A stretch of DNA of 28,220 nucleotides from Zelonia costaricensis. Taxonomy: Eukaryota > Euglenozoa > Kinetoplastea > Trypanosomatida > Trypanosomatidae. The stretch spans positions 1 through 28,220 of the forward strand of contig JASAOO010003197.1 in NCBI GenBank assembly GCA_030849075.1. The letters are read 5' to 3'. This document shows positions 8,395 through 16,853 of this stretch, in pieces; the first letter of the stretch is position 1; every line of letters begins with the position of its first letter. The notes below the pieces were generated by a model. The model was not told the origin of the DNA. It saw only the letters and a list, made by a program, of their open reading frames with translations, and made no database searches. A program made the position numbers and the translations under genes.

Positions 8395-11300
8395 CTAGTC
8401 GGTGCACACAACGTAAAGGACACGAGAAGGCAGCCCCGCGGCGCCCTCGCCCTTGAGCACGACAGTGAAGCGGAAGGGGAAAAGAGAGCTAGCCACCACT
8501 CCTGCGCTGCTGGTGTCGTCGCTCGCGGGGAACGAGTGCTGCACAGTCAGCCGCGTCTCCTTGCAGCTAGCCACCGACTGTGAAACCGGCAGCACACTCC
8601 ACTCCGGTGGCACCTCGAGCGATCGTGTCTGTTCCCAGTTCTGTATCTCAAACTCGACCGTGGAGGTTTTCAGCAGATTGCCGATGACAATTGTCTTCGT
8701 CTCATCTTCCGCGAACGCCAGGGAGACCGGGTAATCGGGCCGGCACCCGATCTCGCCTTCGAAGCAGACAGCGATCGGCTTGCCGCTGCGCGGGTCTGGG
8801 ATGGGGATAAAGCTGTAGACCCCGCCTCCCACGCTGCGCCCCTCCACCGCAAGCTCGGTGCTTTCACCGCTGGCCGCGATGTTCAGCCGCCGCAGAAAAA
8901 CACCCGAGTCGGACGGCGCGAAAACAACGTCCACGGTCTGCTTCGTGTTGGGCTGCAGCACAAACACACGCGGATGCACCAGAAAGGGAGCTGTGTCGGC
9001 AGGGTCAAAGTGTACGGTGCTGCTGCCAGTGCTCTTCTTCTCCTCTGCGTCGCTGAGGCTGCTAATGACGACGTCGAGGGGGAAGGACCCCACGTTGTGG
9101 AAGTTTAGGCTCCGTCGCGTAGATTCATTTTTGCGCGTCGTCTCAAATAGCACGTGTCGCAAGGTCGCCTGCGAGCTAGGATCGGCTGGCACCCCACTGT
9201 CGCCAAGCGAAATTGCCAGCTGCGTCGGACTACAAACTCCTTGCACGTGCATGTACACAAACGCCGCGGTGCCGTCGCGCATGAGCAGCTCCAGCTGCAT
9301 CACTTCGCCGAATTTCCCGTACACGTGCGGGTGAAACGAGATCGGGATCTCCGCCTCTGCATTTGGCAGCACCTCGTCAAAAGGCACGCACATGAGAGAG
9401 AAGGACGAAAACGGATTTGTTGGCGGGGCCCGCACGGTGCACGGCACGAGCCCGGTATTGCGCACCTTGCACGTCTGCACAGCGTGATGATGGATGGGGA
9501 GCTTTCCGAAGTCCATGAGCACCTCGCCGTTGTAAACCTGATCGGGTGCGCCAGCGCCGTCCGGATCGGTGAGAACGGACGATTTCGCGCTCGCCGACGC
9601 GCGCCCTTCCGGCTCCACACCCTTCGGCTTACGAGCAGGCGGCGTGCTTGGCTTCTTGACCGTCTCTTCGATGCACACCGGTGGTCGGACAGCGCAACAG
9701 CGCACCACCAGAAAAGTGCTCTCGTCTTCGGCATTGTTTATGCTACACTGCAGACGAAATTGCTTGTGCCGGCTCCAGAGACCCTTTTCGCTGCAAGACT
9801 CCCAATCCTCGTACATGGACCGCTTCTGCGGCGCCGGCACTTCGGCGACGACCGTTATTGTGGGGTCCCGTTTCGACTTCGACTGCCGCTGCGCTGGCAC
9901 CGCCGCCTGCGGTGTTTCGACAATTTCGTACTCGAGCGGCGCGTTGAAAATAATGGCCACGACAACGCTCTCACTCGGCTGCAGGACACCGGTGCTTGGA
10001 GAGACCGTGAAGGAGGCGTTCGGCACACGAAACGAAAACTGGCTTGGCTTGAAACTCGTGTTTGAAATCACTGTCGTGGCAGAAACGGAGCGGCCCACGT
10101 TGCACGGTGGCAATAGCAGCGTGCGTGACGAAATCGCTACAGACGGCCGCGTGCCCTGGCCGCTGAGAAAAATGGGCTGCATGTCGCCGTATTCATTGAC
10201 GAGCTTCAGACGTTGCGAAAAGCGCCCCTCCTGTGGTGCCTCCATTTTGAGCGTGAAGTTTGCCGTCTCACAGGGTGCCAGCGCCAAAACCTCCGGTGCA
10301 ACCGTCACCCACGGCGGCAGACTCTCAAACCCGACGAGCTGAATGACGCTTGCCTCGTTCGTGACAGGCACAACGACGGTGTGCATTGTCTGCAGCGAAA
10401 TCGCCCCAACGTCAAACGTGGACGTCGCCAAACTCGGTGCGCGACGCGAAAGCACGCTTTCCACTGTAAGCGTCAGCGGGAGCGTTTGGTCCTGCACGAC
10501 GCACTTGATGGAGAGGGAAAAGTCCTTGGGTAAATCCGCTGCGGGGGTGAAAACGACGCGAACACTGTACTCCTCGCCGGACTGTACGCACACCTGCTTG
10601 GGGCAGATGACCAGCGCATCGGAAAGCTCCCCAGGGACCTGAAACTCAGCAACGGCAGCGATACTGGCCTTGTTCACCAGCCTCACCTCGTCCCAGTATT
10701 TTTCGCCGTAAAAGCAAGCGCCAAAGCTCAGCTTGCTATTTGTCAGAAAAACCGGAAGGTCCGTGCTGCATCCGGTGATCGGAATCGCATGCACCATGGC
10801 CGCGCCGCCTTTTTCAGTGAACGTGATGACCTGATCAAACACGCACGGGTTGAACGGCGTGAAGTGCACTAGAATTTCAGACAATGAAAATGGCGCGATT
10901 TCGATTTTGTGCTGCTGCGGCGCGATGCGAAAAAAACGAACCAATTTGCCGTCCACTGGGTTTGTGTGTTTCTGCTCCAAGAGCGGCTTGAAGTCGCCGC
11001 CGACGAGGACGGTCCCAGGCAGGGCCCCGCTGTTTCGCAGTGTAATGCGCTTTGCCCGCTTTTCACCGACAATGACGGTGCCAAAATCGACTTTTTCCGG
11101 CTCCACTGAAAAAGTGAACGCTTTCTGCGAGGACGTAAGCGGAACGGCAAAAACACCCTCGTCTGTTTTCACGTACAGTGCGGTGGCAATGTCCATGAGA
11201 GTCCTTGGGCAGTATTTCACCGTCACACTCCACGACAGGCCGGGCGAGATGCGCGGTGGAACCGTATACTCGAAACTCAGCACGTTTGCAAACCGCGGCA

Positions 11301-11598
11301 GAATTGGCATGAGTCGAAATGTCTTGGGAACCGTTGAGGTGTTGATGAAGGCAACCACAACGCGCTGCTCTGCGCCCACATCGTAATTGGCAAAGCAGAT
11401 GGCGGCCGGGGTGCACTGGAACGGGGCCTCGTCCTTGCGGAGAAGGTTGCGCGTGTACGCGAGGGTGGCGCTGCCGAGGGCCTCGCGTGGCTGACGCCGC
11501 CACTTGCGCTGCGCCCCGCTCGTGGCATCGACGTTGCTGACATCTTTGCGGTAGTGCGGATTCTTGATGACGCCGTTGTCGAAGGCGAGAAAGTCCAT
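8395..11598 (-). CDS. ASH/Ig-like repeat flagellar protein, CFAP74-like
   Basis: A 1067-residue protein built of about eight beta-sandwich repeats of the ASH (ASPM-SPD2-Hydin)/MSP type, at roughly 56-145, 160-275, 283-385, 391-485, 490-560, 690-790, 812-915 and 925-1065. Each has the usual pattern of a hydrophobic strand, an [F/V]G..[F/V]G turn, and 'N.[S/G]' before the next strand, for example VDFGTVIVGEKRAKRITLRN (170-189). A charged, Pro/Lys-rich linker (~643-690) and a Trp-containing insert (YEDWESCSEKGLWSRHKQF, 596-614) interrupt the array. There is no signal peptide or membrane segment. Such arrays occur in central-pair and other axonemal proteins; the layout recalls CFAP74 (C1a projection), but the N-terminal coiled coil of the animal protein is missing. 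CFAP65, CFAP47 or a Hydin-type protein remain alternatives. A 124-codon in-frame extension lies upstream of the likely splice acceptor and was excluded. It is the first gene of the leftward array. Confidence 0.88.
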   Translation of the reverse strand: MDFLAFDNGVIKNPHYRKDVSNVDATSGAQRKWRRQPREALGSATLAYTRNLLRKDEAPFQCTPAAICFANYDVGAEQRVVVAFINTSTVPKTFRLMPILPRFANVLSFEYTVPPRISPGLSWSVTVKYCPRTLMDIATALYVKTDEGVFAVPLTSSQKAFTFSVEPEKVDFGTVIVGEKRAKRITLRNSGALPGTVLVGGDFKPLLEQKHTNPVDGKLVRFFRIAPQQHKIEIAPFSLSEILVHFTPFNPCVFDQVITFTEKGGAAMVHAIPITGCSTDLPVFLTNSKLSFGACFYGEKYWDEVRLVNKASIAAVAEFQVPGELSDALVICPKQVCVQSGEEYSVRVVFTPAADLPKDFSLSIKCVVQDQTLPLTLTVESVLSRRAPSLATSTFDVGAISLQTMHTVVVPVTNEASVIQLVGFESLPPWVTVAPEVLALAPCETANFTLKMEAPQEGRFSQRLKLVNEYGDMQPIFLSGQGTRPSVAISSRTLLLPPCNVGRSVSATTVISNTSFKPSQFSFRVPNASFTVSPSTGVLQPSESVVVAIIFNAPLEYEIVETPQAAVPAQRQSKSKRDPTITVVAEVPAPQKRSMYEDWESCSEKGLWSRHKQFRLQCSINNAEDESTFLVVRCCAVRPPVCIEETVKKPSTPPARKPKGVEPEGRASASAKSSVLTDPDGAGAPDQVYNGEVLMDFGKLPIHHHAVQTCKVRNTGLVPCTVRAPPTNPFSSFSLMCVPFDEVLPNAEAEIPISFHPHVYGKFGEVMQLELLMRDGTAAFVYMHVQGVCSPTQLAISLGDSGVPADPSSQATLRHVLFETTRKNESTRRSLNFHNVGSFPLDVVISSLSDAEEKKSTGSSTVHFDPADTAPFLVHPRVFVLQPNTKQTVDVVFAPSDSGVFLRRLNIAASGESTELAVEGRSVGGGVYSFIPIPDPRSGKPIAVCFEGEIGCRPDYPVSLAFAEDETKTIVIGNLLKTSTVEFEIQNWEQTRSLEVPPEWSVLPVSQSVASCKETRLTVQHSFPASDDTSSAGVVASSLFPFRFTVVLKGEGAAGLPSRVLYVVCTD

Positions 11599-11629
11599 TT
11601 TTTTCCTCTGCGCTCTTCTTTGCCTTAGG

Positions 11630-11750
11630 CTGAGAAGTTTGGTGAGTGTGAAATCCAGGTTTGTTTGCGTGCGTCGATGTGGTTGAACGGCGGAAAAGTG
11701 ATGCGACCAAAAAGTGGATGGGGACGTAAAGGCACGACGAAAAGGAAGGG
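11630..11750 (-). promoter_or_regulatory. Trans-splice acceptor of the ASH-repeat gene
   Basis: In transcript sense pyrimidine tracts opposite 11740-11750 and 11688-11720 are followed, with no intervening AG, by TTCTCAG ending at 11630. The 5' UTR is then about 31 bases and ATG 11598 is the first start. Confidence 0.6.
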
Positions 11751-12169
11751 TGGTCGAGGGAAGAGGTCGATGACGAGGATGGCAGCAGAAAAGCCGCTCC
11801 ACGGAGGGCATACCTTTGTCGGGGACACCGGCCCTGGAGGCACATGGCAACAGCCGCTCCAGTTTCGCGAGCGGCTCACCAAAAGCGCTTGCGCACGTCC
11901 CACCCAGCGGCGGTCGAGGATGCCGGAGCAACGGCGAGCGACGCGGCAAGGCATGGCTTTTGAGTATCATTGTGTTGGGTGGTGTGGCCGATTGGGGAAA
12001 TCCCTAGGCTACTGAAGAGGCGAGGGGCGCGACCTCGACACGGCAGCGCAAAGGTGGATAATGCGGGGAGGGGGTAACAAGCGGCCTGAGCTTCACCCGC
12101 GTGGCACAGGGACAACGTGACCTACAGAAAGACCGGCGACGGAGAAAGTAGGTGAGGGAAAGGGGTGGC

Positions 12170-12183
12170 GGGGGGGGGGGGGG
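12170..12183 (+). repeat. G14 homopolymer in the strand-switch region
   Basis: Fourteen consecutive G on the plus strand, 65 bases before a C9 run (12249-12257). Long G/C runs near transcription starts have been reported in the strand-switch region of L. major chromosome 1. Confidence 0.9.
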
Positions 12184-12248
12184 AAGTGCAGCCGCGTGTG
12201 CACACCGACTAAAGGGCCGTTGGGATAACAGATTCCTCCATCCCTATT

Positions 12249-12257
12249 CCCCCCCCC
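12249..12257 (+). repeat. C9 homopolymer in the strand-switch region
   Basis: Nine C on the plus strand facing the G14 run; the two could pair or mark the two divergent start zones. Confidence 0.85.
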
Positions 12258-12698
12258 GCCGGCCTCGCGGGCTTTCCGTTTTTCACAAGCCCAACTTCGC
12301 TTGCAGGTGGTGAAGGGACAGGTCAAGTCATGGCGATCGGTCGCCGCCGAGAGCCAAGCTGACCCAGCTCTATCGCGCAGCCCGCCGCGCACCTAGCACT
12401 GACAACTTCGCTTTCTCTCTGAATGCGGGTAGTGTCGTTCAAATGTGCCGGTAGGTCGAGCGGAACGGAGAAACGAGGCTTCCTGCTCGCGTAGAATTAT
12501 CGCGCTCGGAAGCTACGACAACAAAAAAGGCACCATTGCACCCTCACGTAGTAGCCTCATGGTTGCAAACGCGGCGCTTTGCGTGTTGGCGTCTGGCCGC
12601 GACGCGCCAGTAAGTTGGTGCCTGCCCTTGGAGCGGCAACTTCTCGGGATCACAACAGATGTGAGCATCCTGCACTGTGTCTCGCTCAACTACTCACC

Positions 12699-12783
12699 GC
12701 TTTCCTTCCCGGCTCGCACACCACACAAAAAAAAAAACACGCCAAAATGAATGCTGACTGGCCGCCGCGCCGCTCACACTCAG
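12699..12783 (+). promoter_or_regulatory. Trans-splice acceptor of the V-ATPase C gene
   Basis: The tract CTTTCCTTCCC (12701-12711 area) is followed by the first AG at 12782-12783 (CACTCAG). This removes the in-frame ATG at 12747 from the mRNA and leaves 12816 as first ATG, with a 32-base 5' UTR. Confidence 0.6.
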
Positions 12784-12815
12784 CACCCTGCTTAAAAAGT
12801 GAAAGATACGCGAAG

Positions 12816-13958
12816 ATGAGTGAGAGCTTTATCATCCTTGCGCTGCCCTACCTGCAGCAGTCGCAGGACTCCTTGCAGTCTGCACAGTACGAGGCTCTTG
12901 TGCGCCAGATGGGCCCGCTAGGACAGACTTTCCGCCACTTTGTGATCCCCAGCCTGAAGGTCGGCACGCTCGACTCCCTCATGGAGGCGAGCGATGAGCT
13001 CGCCAAGCTCGACCCGATGATGGAAAATACCGTGCAGAAGCTGATTGGTCTCATGGAGGAGACGTCTGGCAAGCCGCGCAGCGTAGTGACGACGTTCCGC
13101 ATCAACCAGACGCAGGAGATGTCGCCCGCTGGCTACATCAAGAACTTTCTGTGGAGCTCCGCGCAGTTTGATCCCAAGGAGACGATCCAGAACCTGATAG
13201 ACAAGTTCGCGCAGATCAACGCCACTGCCGACGAGCGCGTCCGCGTGATGCTGGCAGAGTACAACGACACCCGCAACAAGCTCGTGGCGGCGAACCGCAA
13301 GGGCGAAGGCAACTTGTCCATTCGCCCCATTCGTGAGCTGGTCACCCTGTATAATCGTGACCACCAATGCTTCGTCGACACGGATTTGCTCGTCACTGTT
13401 TTCGTGGCAGTGCCGGTGCCTTCGCAGAAGGAGTGGGTGGAGGCGTACTGGCGGATGAATGAGTACGTGTGCCCGCAGTCCAACCGCGTCGTGGCTGAGG
13501 ACAAGGAGTGCGTCCTCAACAGCATTGTCGTCTTCCGCAAGGTGGTTGACGACGTGAAGGCGGCGTGCCGCAAGAAGCGCTTTGTTATTCGCGAGGTGGA
13601 GGGCACCGACGATCTTTCGTCGGCTGAGCTGCGCGAGCTGCAGCAGAAGGCTGAGAAGGAGAAGAAGGCGCTTTACACTCTTTTGTGGCAGCAGTACTGC
13701 ACAGGCTACGTTGCCTGGATTCACCTGAAGGCTGTGCGCGTCTTTGTGGAGGCGCTGCTGAAGTTTGGGCTTCCTCCCCGCTTCATCGCCGTCGTCTTGC
13801 AGGTGCCGGCGGACAAGGAGGTGGAGATCCGCAAGCGCATTGCACAGGTGTACCCGGACTTGACGACGCCGCTGGCCCACGACATCATCGTGGAGACGGG
13901 GGCCCTGCAGCAGGAATTCCCGTACGTGTCGCTGAAGGTGGCGAACGTGCAGAAGTAG
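12816..13958 (+). CDS. V-type H+-ATPase subunit C (peripheral stalk of V1)
   Basis: A 380-residue protein matching the V-ATPase subunit C family (yeast Vma5, animal ATP6V1C), whose members are about 380-390 residues, so it is full length. The N-terminus (MSESFIILALPY) matches the family's opening 'M.E.W[L/I]...P' pattern. The long central helices (residues ~50-260), the Lys/Glu-rich helix (~272-290) and the C-terminal block from LYTLLWQQY through VRVFVEALLKFGLPPRF to the final strand are all as expected. Subunit C bridges V1 and the Vo a-subunit and controls reversible assembly of the pump, which in trypanosomatids acidifies acidocalcisomes and endosomal/lysosomal organelles. It is cytosolic, with no membrane segment. 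It is the first gene of the rightward array. The start is the first ATG after the acceptor; an upstream in-frame ATG (12747) would add 23 poorly conserved residues. Confidence 0.95.
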   Translation: MSESFIILALPYLQQSQDSLQSAQYEALVRQMGPLGQTFRHFVIPSLKVGTLDSLMEASDELAKLDPMMENTVQKLIGLMEETSGKPRSVVTTFRINQTQEMSPAGYIKNFLWSSAQFDPKETIQNLIDKFAQINATADERVRVMLAEYNDTRNKLVAANRKGEGNLSIRPIRELVTLYNRDHQCFVDTDLLVTVFVAVPVPSQKEWVEAYWRMNEYVCPQSNRVVAEDKECVLNSIVVFRKVVDDVKAACRKKRFVIREVEGTDDLSSAELRELQQKAEKEKKALYTLLWQQYCTGYVAWIHLKAVRVFVEALLKFGLPPRFIAVVLQVPADKEVEIRKRIAQVYPDLTTPLAHDIIVETGALQQEFPYVSLKVANVQK

Positions 13959-14543
13959 CGGCAAATGAGTGGTGAGTGTTTGATTGGTGACATTTTGGCT
14001 TCTCGCCGTGCTCTCCTTCTTTTTTCGAGTTTTTAGCAGCTGGTTTTGCCGTTGTGCGTACCTGTCCGTGTGTCAATTATCGACCTTGATATGTGTGGCT
14101 TTTTTTGATAGCGGCGAACGCGGAGAAATGAACCTCATCAGCTGCAAGAAAAGAACGCCCCCTTTTTGGGGGGACACTTCGTGGTGGTGTGAGCTGGCCC
14201 ACTGGGCCTTCGCCGCAAGAGCATGTTGTCGCTTTCGCCGGCACGAGGGGTCCCGTGCAGGTAAATGCGTGCAGCTCCGTCAGCTGCATTTGCAGACGGA
14301 TGACTGCTCCGGCGGATCAGCACTCTGCTGAAAAAACCGCGGCCACCTTCACTGGCGCTGCGACTGACCGGAAGGCTCTGGCTTTCCGCGCTCACGGAAA
14401 ATGGTGTACACTGATGTGCGAGAGGTGCTGAATACAGCGGTTCATGAGCACGCTACGCTGCAGCCAACACGCGGTCCTTCCCCTACCATGTGAAAGAGGA
14501 GCACTACAGCATTATCAGTCCCGTGCAATTTGTCTTCTCGTTT
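13959..14543 (+). other. 3' UTR/spacer after V-ATPase C
   Basis: Mostly non-repetitive sequence with T-rich runs. It has a C5-T5-G6 fold-back (14158-14173) and a small imperfect hairpin (14277-14299). Frames are short and I see no gene. Confidence 0.5.
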
Positions 14544-14632
14544 GCCACTTTTTTTTTCTTCCGTCTTGCAAACACTCGCGCATGAACCTCTTTCTCTCTT
14601 TTTTTCTTCTTCGCAAGCTGCTCTTCCGCTAG
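14544..14632 (+). promoter_or_regulatory. Trans-splice acceptor of the secreted-protein gene
   Basis: Two strong T/C tracts (about 14548-14565 and 14589-14613) lead to AG at 14616-14617, with another AG at 14631-14632. No ATG occurs between these and 14764. Confidence 0.6.
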
Positions 14633-14763
14633 GTGCATCACTACCGCACATATCAAACTTCAAGTTCTAGGTCTTTCCCTGCTGCGTCATCCAGACGTGA
14701 ATCGAGTCGATAAAAAAGGGGGAAAAAGTCTCACGTACGCAGAGGGCCACACGGCTTTACACG

Positions 14764-16083
14764 ATGAGCCGCAGCCTGCTTGTTGTGCTGGCGGTTTTCG
14801 TCTCCGTGTGCGCATCGGCAGGTGCGCTGCAGGTGCAGCTCGCGAAAAGCACCGCTTTGGAAACACACGCAGGACTCACCCACGCCGTGCAGTTTTCGAA
14901 CACGTCGATCTGCTTTCAAACGTCTGCGGCCGATGGCGACGCTGCAGATGCTGTCGCCACGACACATTGCAGCTTTGATGGCGGTGCTAGCTTTGAGGTC
15001 GTGAATAGCGCGCACCCGATGTGCTCACACCACATCGTGTTGGACCGCGTCCTTTTTTGCTCAAGTGATCAGGTGCAGCAGCCTGAGGAGGGCGACGCCG
15101 AGTACGCGGCCGTCTCGTTTGAGATTCGTGATGGCGCGCTCCAGAGGGAGAACAGCGAGAAACGCTTTGTGTTCAAGGGCAACCAACTGACAGGGACCCT
15201 GAAGCAGGTTCTGTTCAACGGCAACGCGGTTCACGTCGAGGAGGAGGACGCGTACATTTTTGTGTCCACAGTGGTCAACGAGGCGGAGGACAGGAAGGTA
15301 GTTGCATTCCGGTCCGAGGACGGGCTTGTGTTTCAGGCAATTTCCCTCGTGCCCAGCCTCGAAGAGGCGCAGCAGCACTACGTCATCAACGAGGGCAGCC
15401 GAAAGCTCTCCGTCCTGTCCTCCTTCAGCGCAGGCTACTTTGCCAGCGTCTCATCCGGCTACGCTGGCAAGTTCTGGTCGACGATGAAGCTCCTCAATGT
15501 CACGACGGCGCCGTCGTCGGTTTTTTTCCCTTCTGGTGTACTCTTTCAGCACGCTTTCTCCAACGAGTCGTCGGCTGGGGCGAGGTGGTACGTCGTGGAC
15601 GACAAGGGGAAGCGCGCTGTAACCAAGGACGTCCCCGAGATATCCGCGGCGGCTGCGGCTGGCAAGCTGGCCGGCCCGCTCTACGCCTTCGCAACGACTG
15701 AGTCAGACGGCAGCGACAAGAAGAGGCTGCTGGTTTTGCAGCCTGCCGCCGGCTCGGGCGTGCGGGCGACTCTGTATGACGTGGACGACTCGGCGGAGGA
15801 GAAGGAAAAGGCTGACAAAATCGCCAAGGAGAAGGAGGCGTGGCTGAAGAAGGAGGCGGCTTCCTTAAAGGCGAAGATGGAGAGGTTCGAGCGTGAAAAA
15901 GCGCAGCGGCGCGAGCGCCGTCGCAAGGAGGCGGAGCGGAAGGCGCAGTTTGTTGCACTCGACGAGCCCAACGTGCTTGCGGCGAAGGCGTTCCAGGAGA
16001 AAGATGGCGAGCTAGTCGTGGTGCGGCGCGTTCATAAAGACTGGATTGCCTTGGAGAAGGAGGTGTTTCTCTCTGATCTCTGA
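14764..16083 (+). CDS. Predicted secreted protein with Asp-box-like motifs and charged C-terminal helix; function unknown
   Basis: A 439-residue protein not recognised as a named family. Residues 1-20 are a clear signal peptide: hydrophobic core LLVVLAVFVSV, likely cleavage after Ala-Ser-Ala (~19). The mature part has four cysteines before residue 100 (50, 69, 87, 99), enough for two disulfides, and N-glycosylation sequons at N46, N245 and N267. SFDGGASF (70-77) fits the Asp-box pattern S-x-D-x-G-x-[T/S]-[W/F] of sialidase/BNR and sortilin propellers, and SEDGLVF (184-190) is a near match; strand-rich sequence up to ~340 fits a beta-propeller. A Lys/Glu/Arg helix follows (~342-395), probably a coiled coil, then a short globular end. 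There is no C-terminal membrane anchor, GPI signal or ER-retrieval tetrapeptide (ends LSDL), so secretion or an endomembrane lumen is expected. The Asp-box reading is inference and does not imply enzymatic activity. Confidence 0.9.
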   Translation: MSRSLLVVLAVFVSVCASAGALQVQLAKSTALETHAGLTHAVQFSNTSICFQTSAADGDAADAVATTHCSFDGGASFEVVNSAHPMCSHHIVLDRVLFCSSDQVQQPEEGDAEYAAVSFEIRDGALQRENSEKRFVFKGNQLTGTLKQVLFNGNAVHVEEEDAYIFVSTVVNEAEDRKVVAFRSEDGLVFQAISLVPSLEEAQQHYVINEGSRKLSVLSSFSAGYFASVSSGYAGKFWSTMKLLNVTTAPSSVFFPSGVLFQHAFSNESSAGARWYVVDDKGKRAVTKDVPEISAAAAAGKLAGPLYAFATTESDGSDKKRLLVLQPAAGSGVRATLYDVDDSAEEKEKADKIAKEKEAWLKKEAASLKAKMERFEREKAQRRERRRKEAERKAQFVALDEPNVLAAKAFQEKDGELVVVRRVHKDWIALEKEVFLSDL

Positions 16084-16511
16084 TGTGCGGCGTGATTTGC
16101 GGCGAGGTATTTCGCTATTGCATCGGTGCCTCTGTGCTTGAACCGGTTTGGCAAGTTTCCAACAACGGAAAAGAAACTCCCTTTGTTCGCTTCGTCTCCG
16201 AGCTCACGGAGACTTGACCGTAGGGGCGCGAGCCGGAGGCGGGACAGATAGGTAGGCAGGGGGCGGAAAGAATTCCTTATGCTCCCAATGCTCCTCTGCA
16301 GAGCGTCGTTCACCACACCGGTGGCGGCTTCCAGGAGGTCTGTGGAAGAGGGCTCCAGCTTGCGCTCGAGTGGCCGTTCTGCGCGGTCCCTCGCCGCCTT
16401 TTTTTCCCTGTCTTGATGAGTTGGCGGCATTTTCGGCTCCTCCTGCACGCGCGCTTGAGCTCTGACAAAAATGCTCTCTTTTAGTGTCGACGTGGAAGTG
16501 CTCGCTACCAT
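16032..16511 (-). other. Candidate antisense ORF, 159 codons, opposite to the surrounding array
   Basis: This ATG-to-stop frame fills most of the spacer between the secreted-protein gene and the TMEM135-like gene and overlaps the last 52 bases of the former tail to tail. Unlike spacer ORFs elsewhere it has balanced composition and no repeats: a charged N-terminus (residues ~25-55), an amphipathic stretch (~58-85), then a basic C-terminal half. G/C-ending codons predominate. A shorter start at Met28 is possible. It runs against the expected transcription direction, so it may be chance antisense coding bias or a real unannotated gene. No family was recognised. Confidence 0.3.
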
Positions 16512-16635
16512 TTTCTTATCCTTCTATCGGCTTGTGCGTTGCCTTGCGCCACGCGTGTTACTGTCGCTGGTGCCTGCTATTTGCGAACGAATTCTCGTGC
16601 TGCAGCATTTCATAGAACCTCTCTTCGCAATTACA
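16084..16635 (+). other. Spacer after the secreted-protein gene
   Basis: In the plus sense this is 3' UTR and intergenic sequence with no plus-strand gene. It is non-repetitive and mostly covered by the antisense ORF described separately. Confidence 0.45.
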
Positions 16636-16670
16636 TCTTTACCTTCTGTAGTCCTCTCCCCCCATCGCAG
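16636..16670 (+). promoter_or_regulatory. Trans-splice acceptor of the TMEM135-like gene
   Basis: The tract TCCTCTCCCCCCATCGCAG ends in AG at 16669-16670; a weaker AG is at 16650-16651. The next ATG is 16854, giving a 5' UTR of about 183 bases. Confidence 0.65.
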
Positions 16671-16853
16671 GCGTGAACACACCTTGGGGGCTGCTGTTCA
16701 GGCATTTTGGCTGACGCACTCGCTGCACTTCTCCGCTATAAAGAAGTGGTGTGAGTGTGCCGAGGCGGGCAAAGCAGCCAGGCCGGAAAGCACTGCTTCG
16801 CCCAGTCTTGTAGCCCCCCTTCGCGTCGACCTGATAGCGGGCCAGTAGCCGCG

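Larger units (their letters stand above)
11599..12815. promoter_or_regulatory. Divergent strand-switch region (presumed bidirectional Pol II start zone)
   Basis: The minus-strand array ends its upstream side at 11598 and the plus-strand array begins at 12816, so this 1.2-kb interval separates divergent units. In Leishmania such regions are the places where Pol II transcription starts in both directions, marked by acetylated H3 rather than TATA-type promoters (established knowledge). The sequence shows a G14 run at 12170-12183 and a C9 run at 12249-12257, but no TATA-like box, tRNA or coding ORF. Long in-frame ORF extensions enter it from both sides but precede the acceptor AGs. Confidence 0.8.

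Noticed and set aside
11599..11970. In-frame 124-residue N-terminal extension of the ASH-repeat protein
   Set aside because: It lies upstream of the likely acceptor AG at 11630-11631 and has low-complexity, basic, Pro/Leu-rich sequence with no ASH character.
11599..12815. tRNA or other Pol III gene in the strand-switch region
   Set aside because: GGTCGAGGAT-like pieces resemble a B box, but no matching A box, acceptor stem or T-run terminator could be assembled.
12918..13964. 348-codon minus-strand ORF
   Set aside because: It is entirely antisense to the well-recognised V-ATPase subunit C gene.
14158..14173. C5-T5-G6 fold-back resembling a terminator
   Set aside because: Bacterial-type intrinsic termination does not apply to Pol II arrays of trypanosomatids, and it is only five base pairs.
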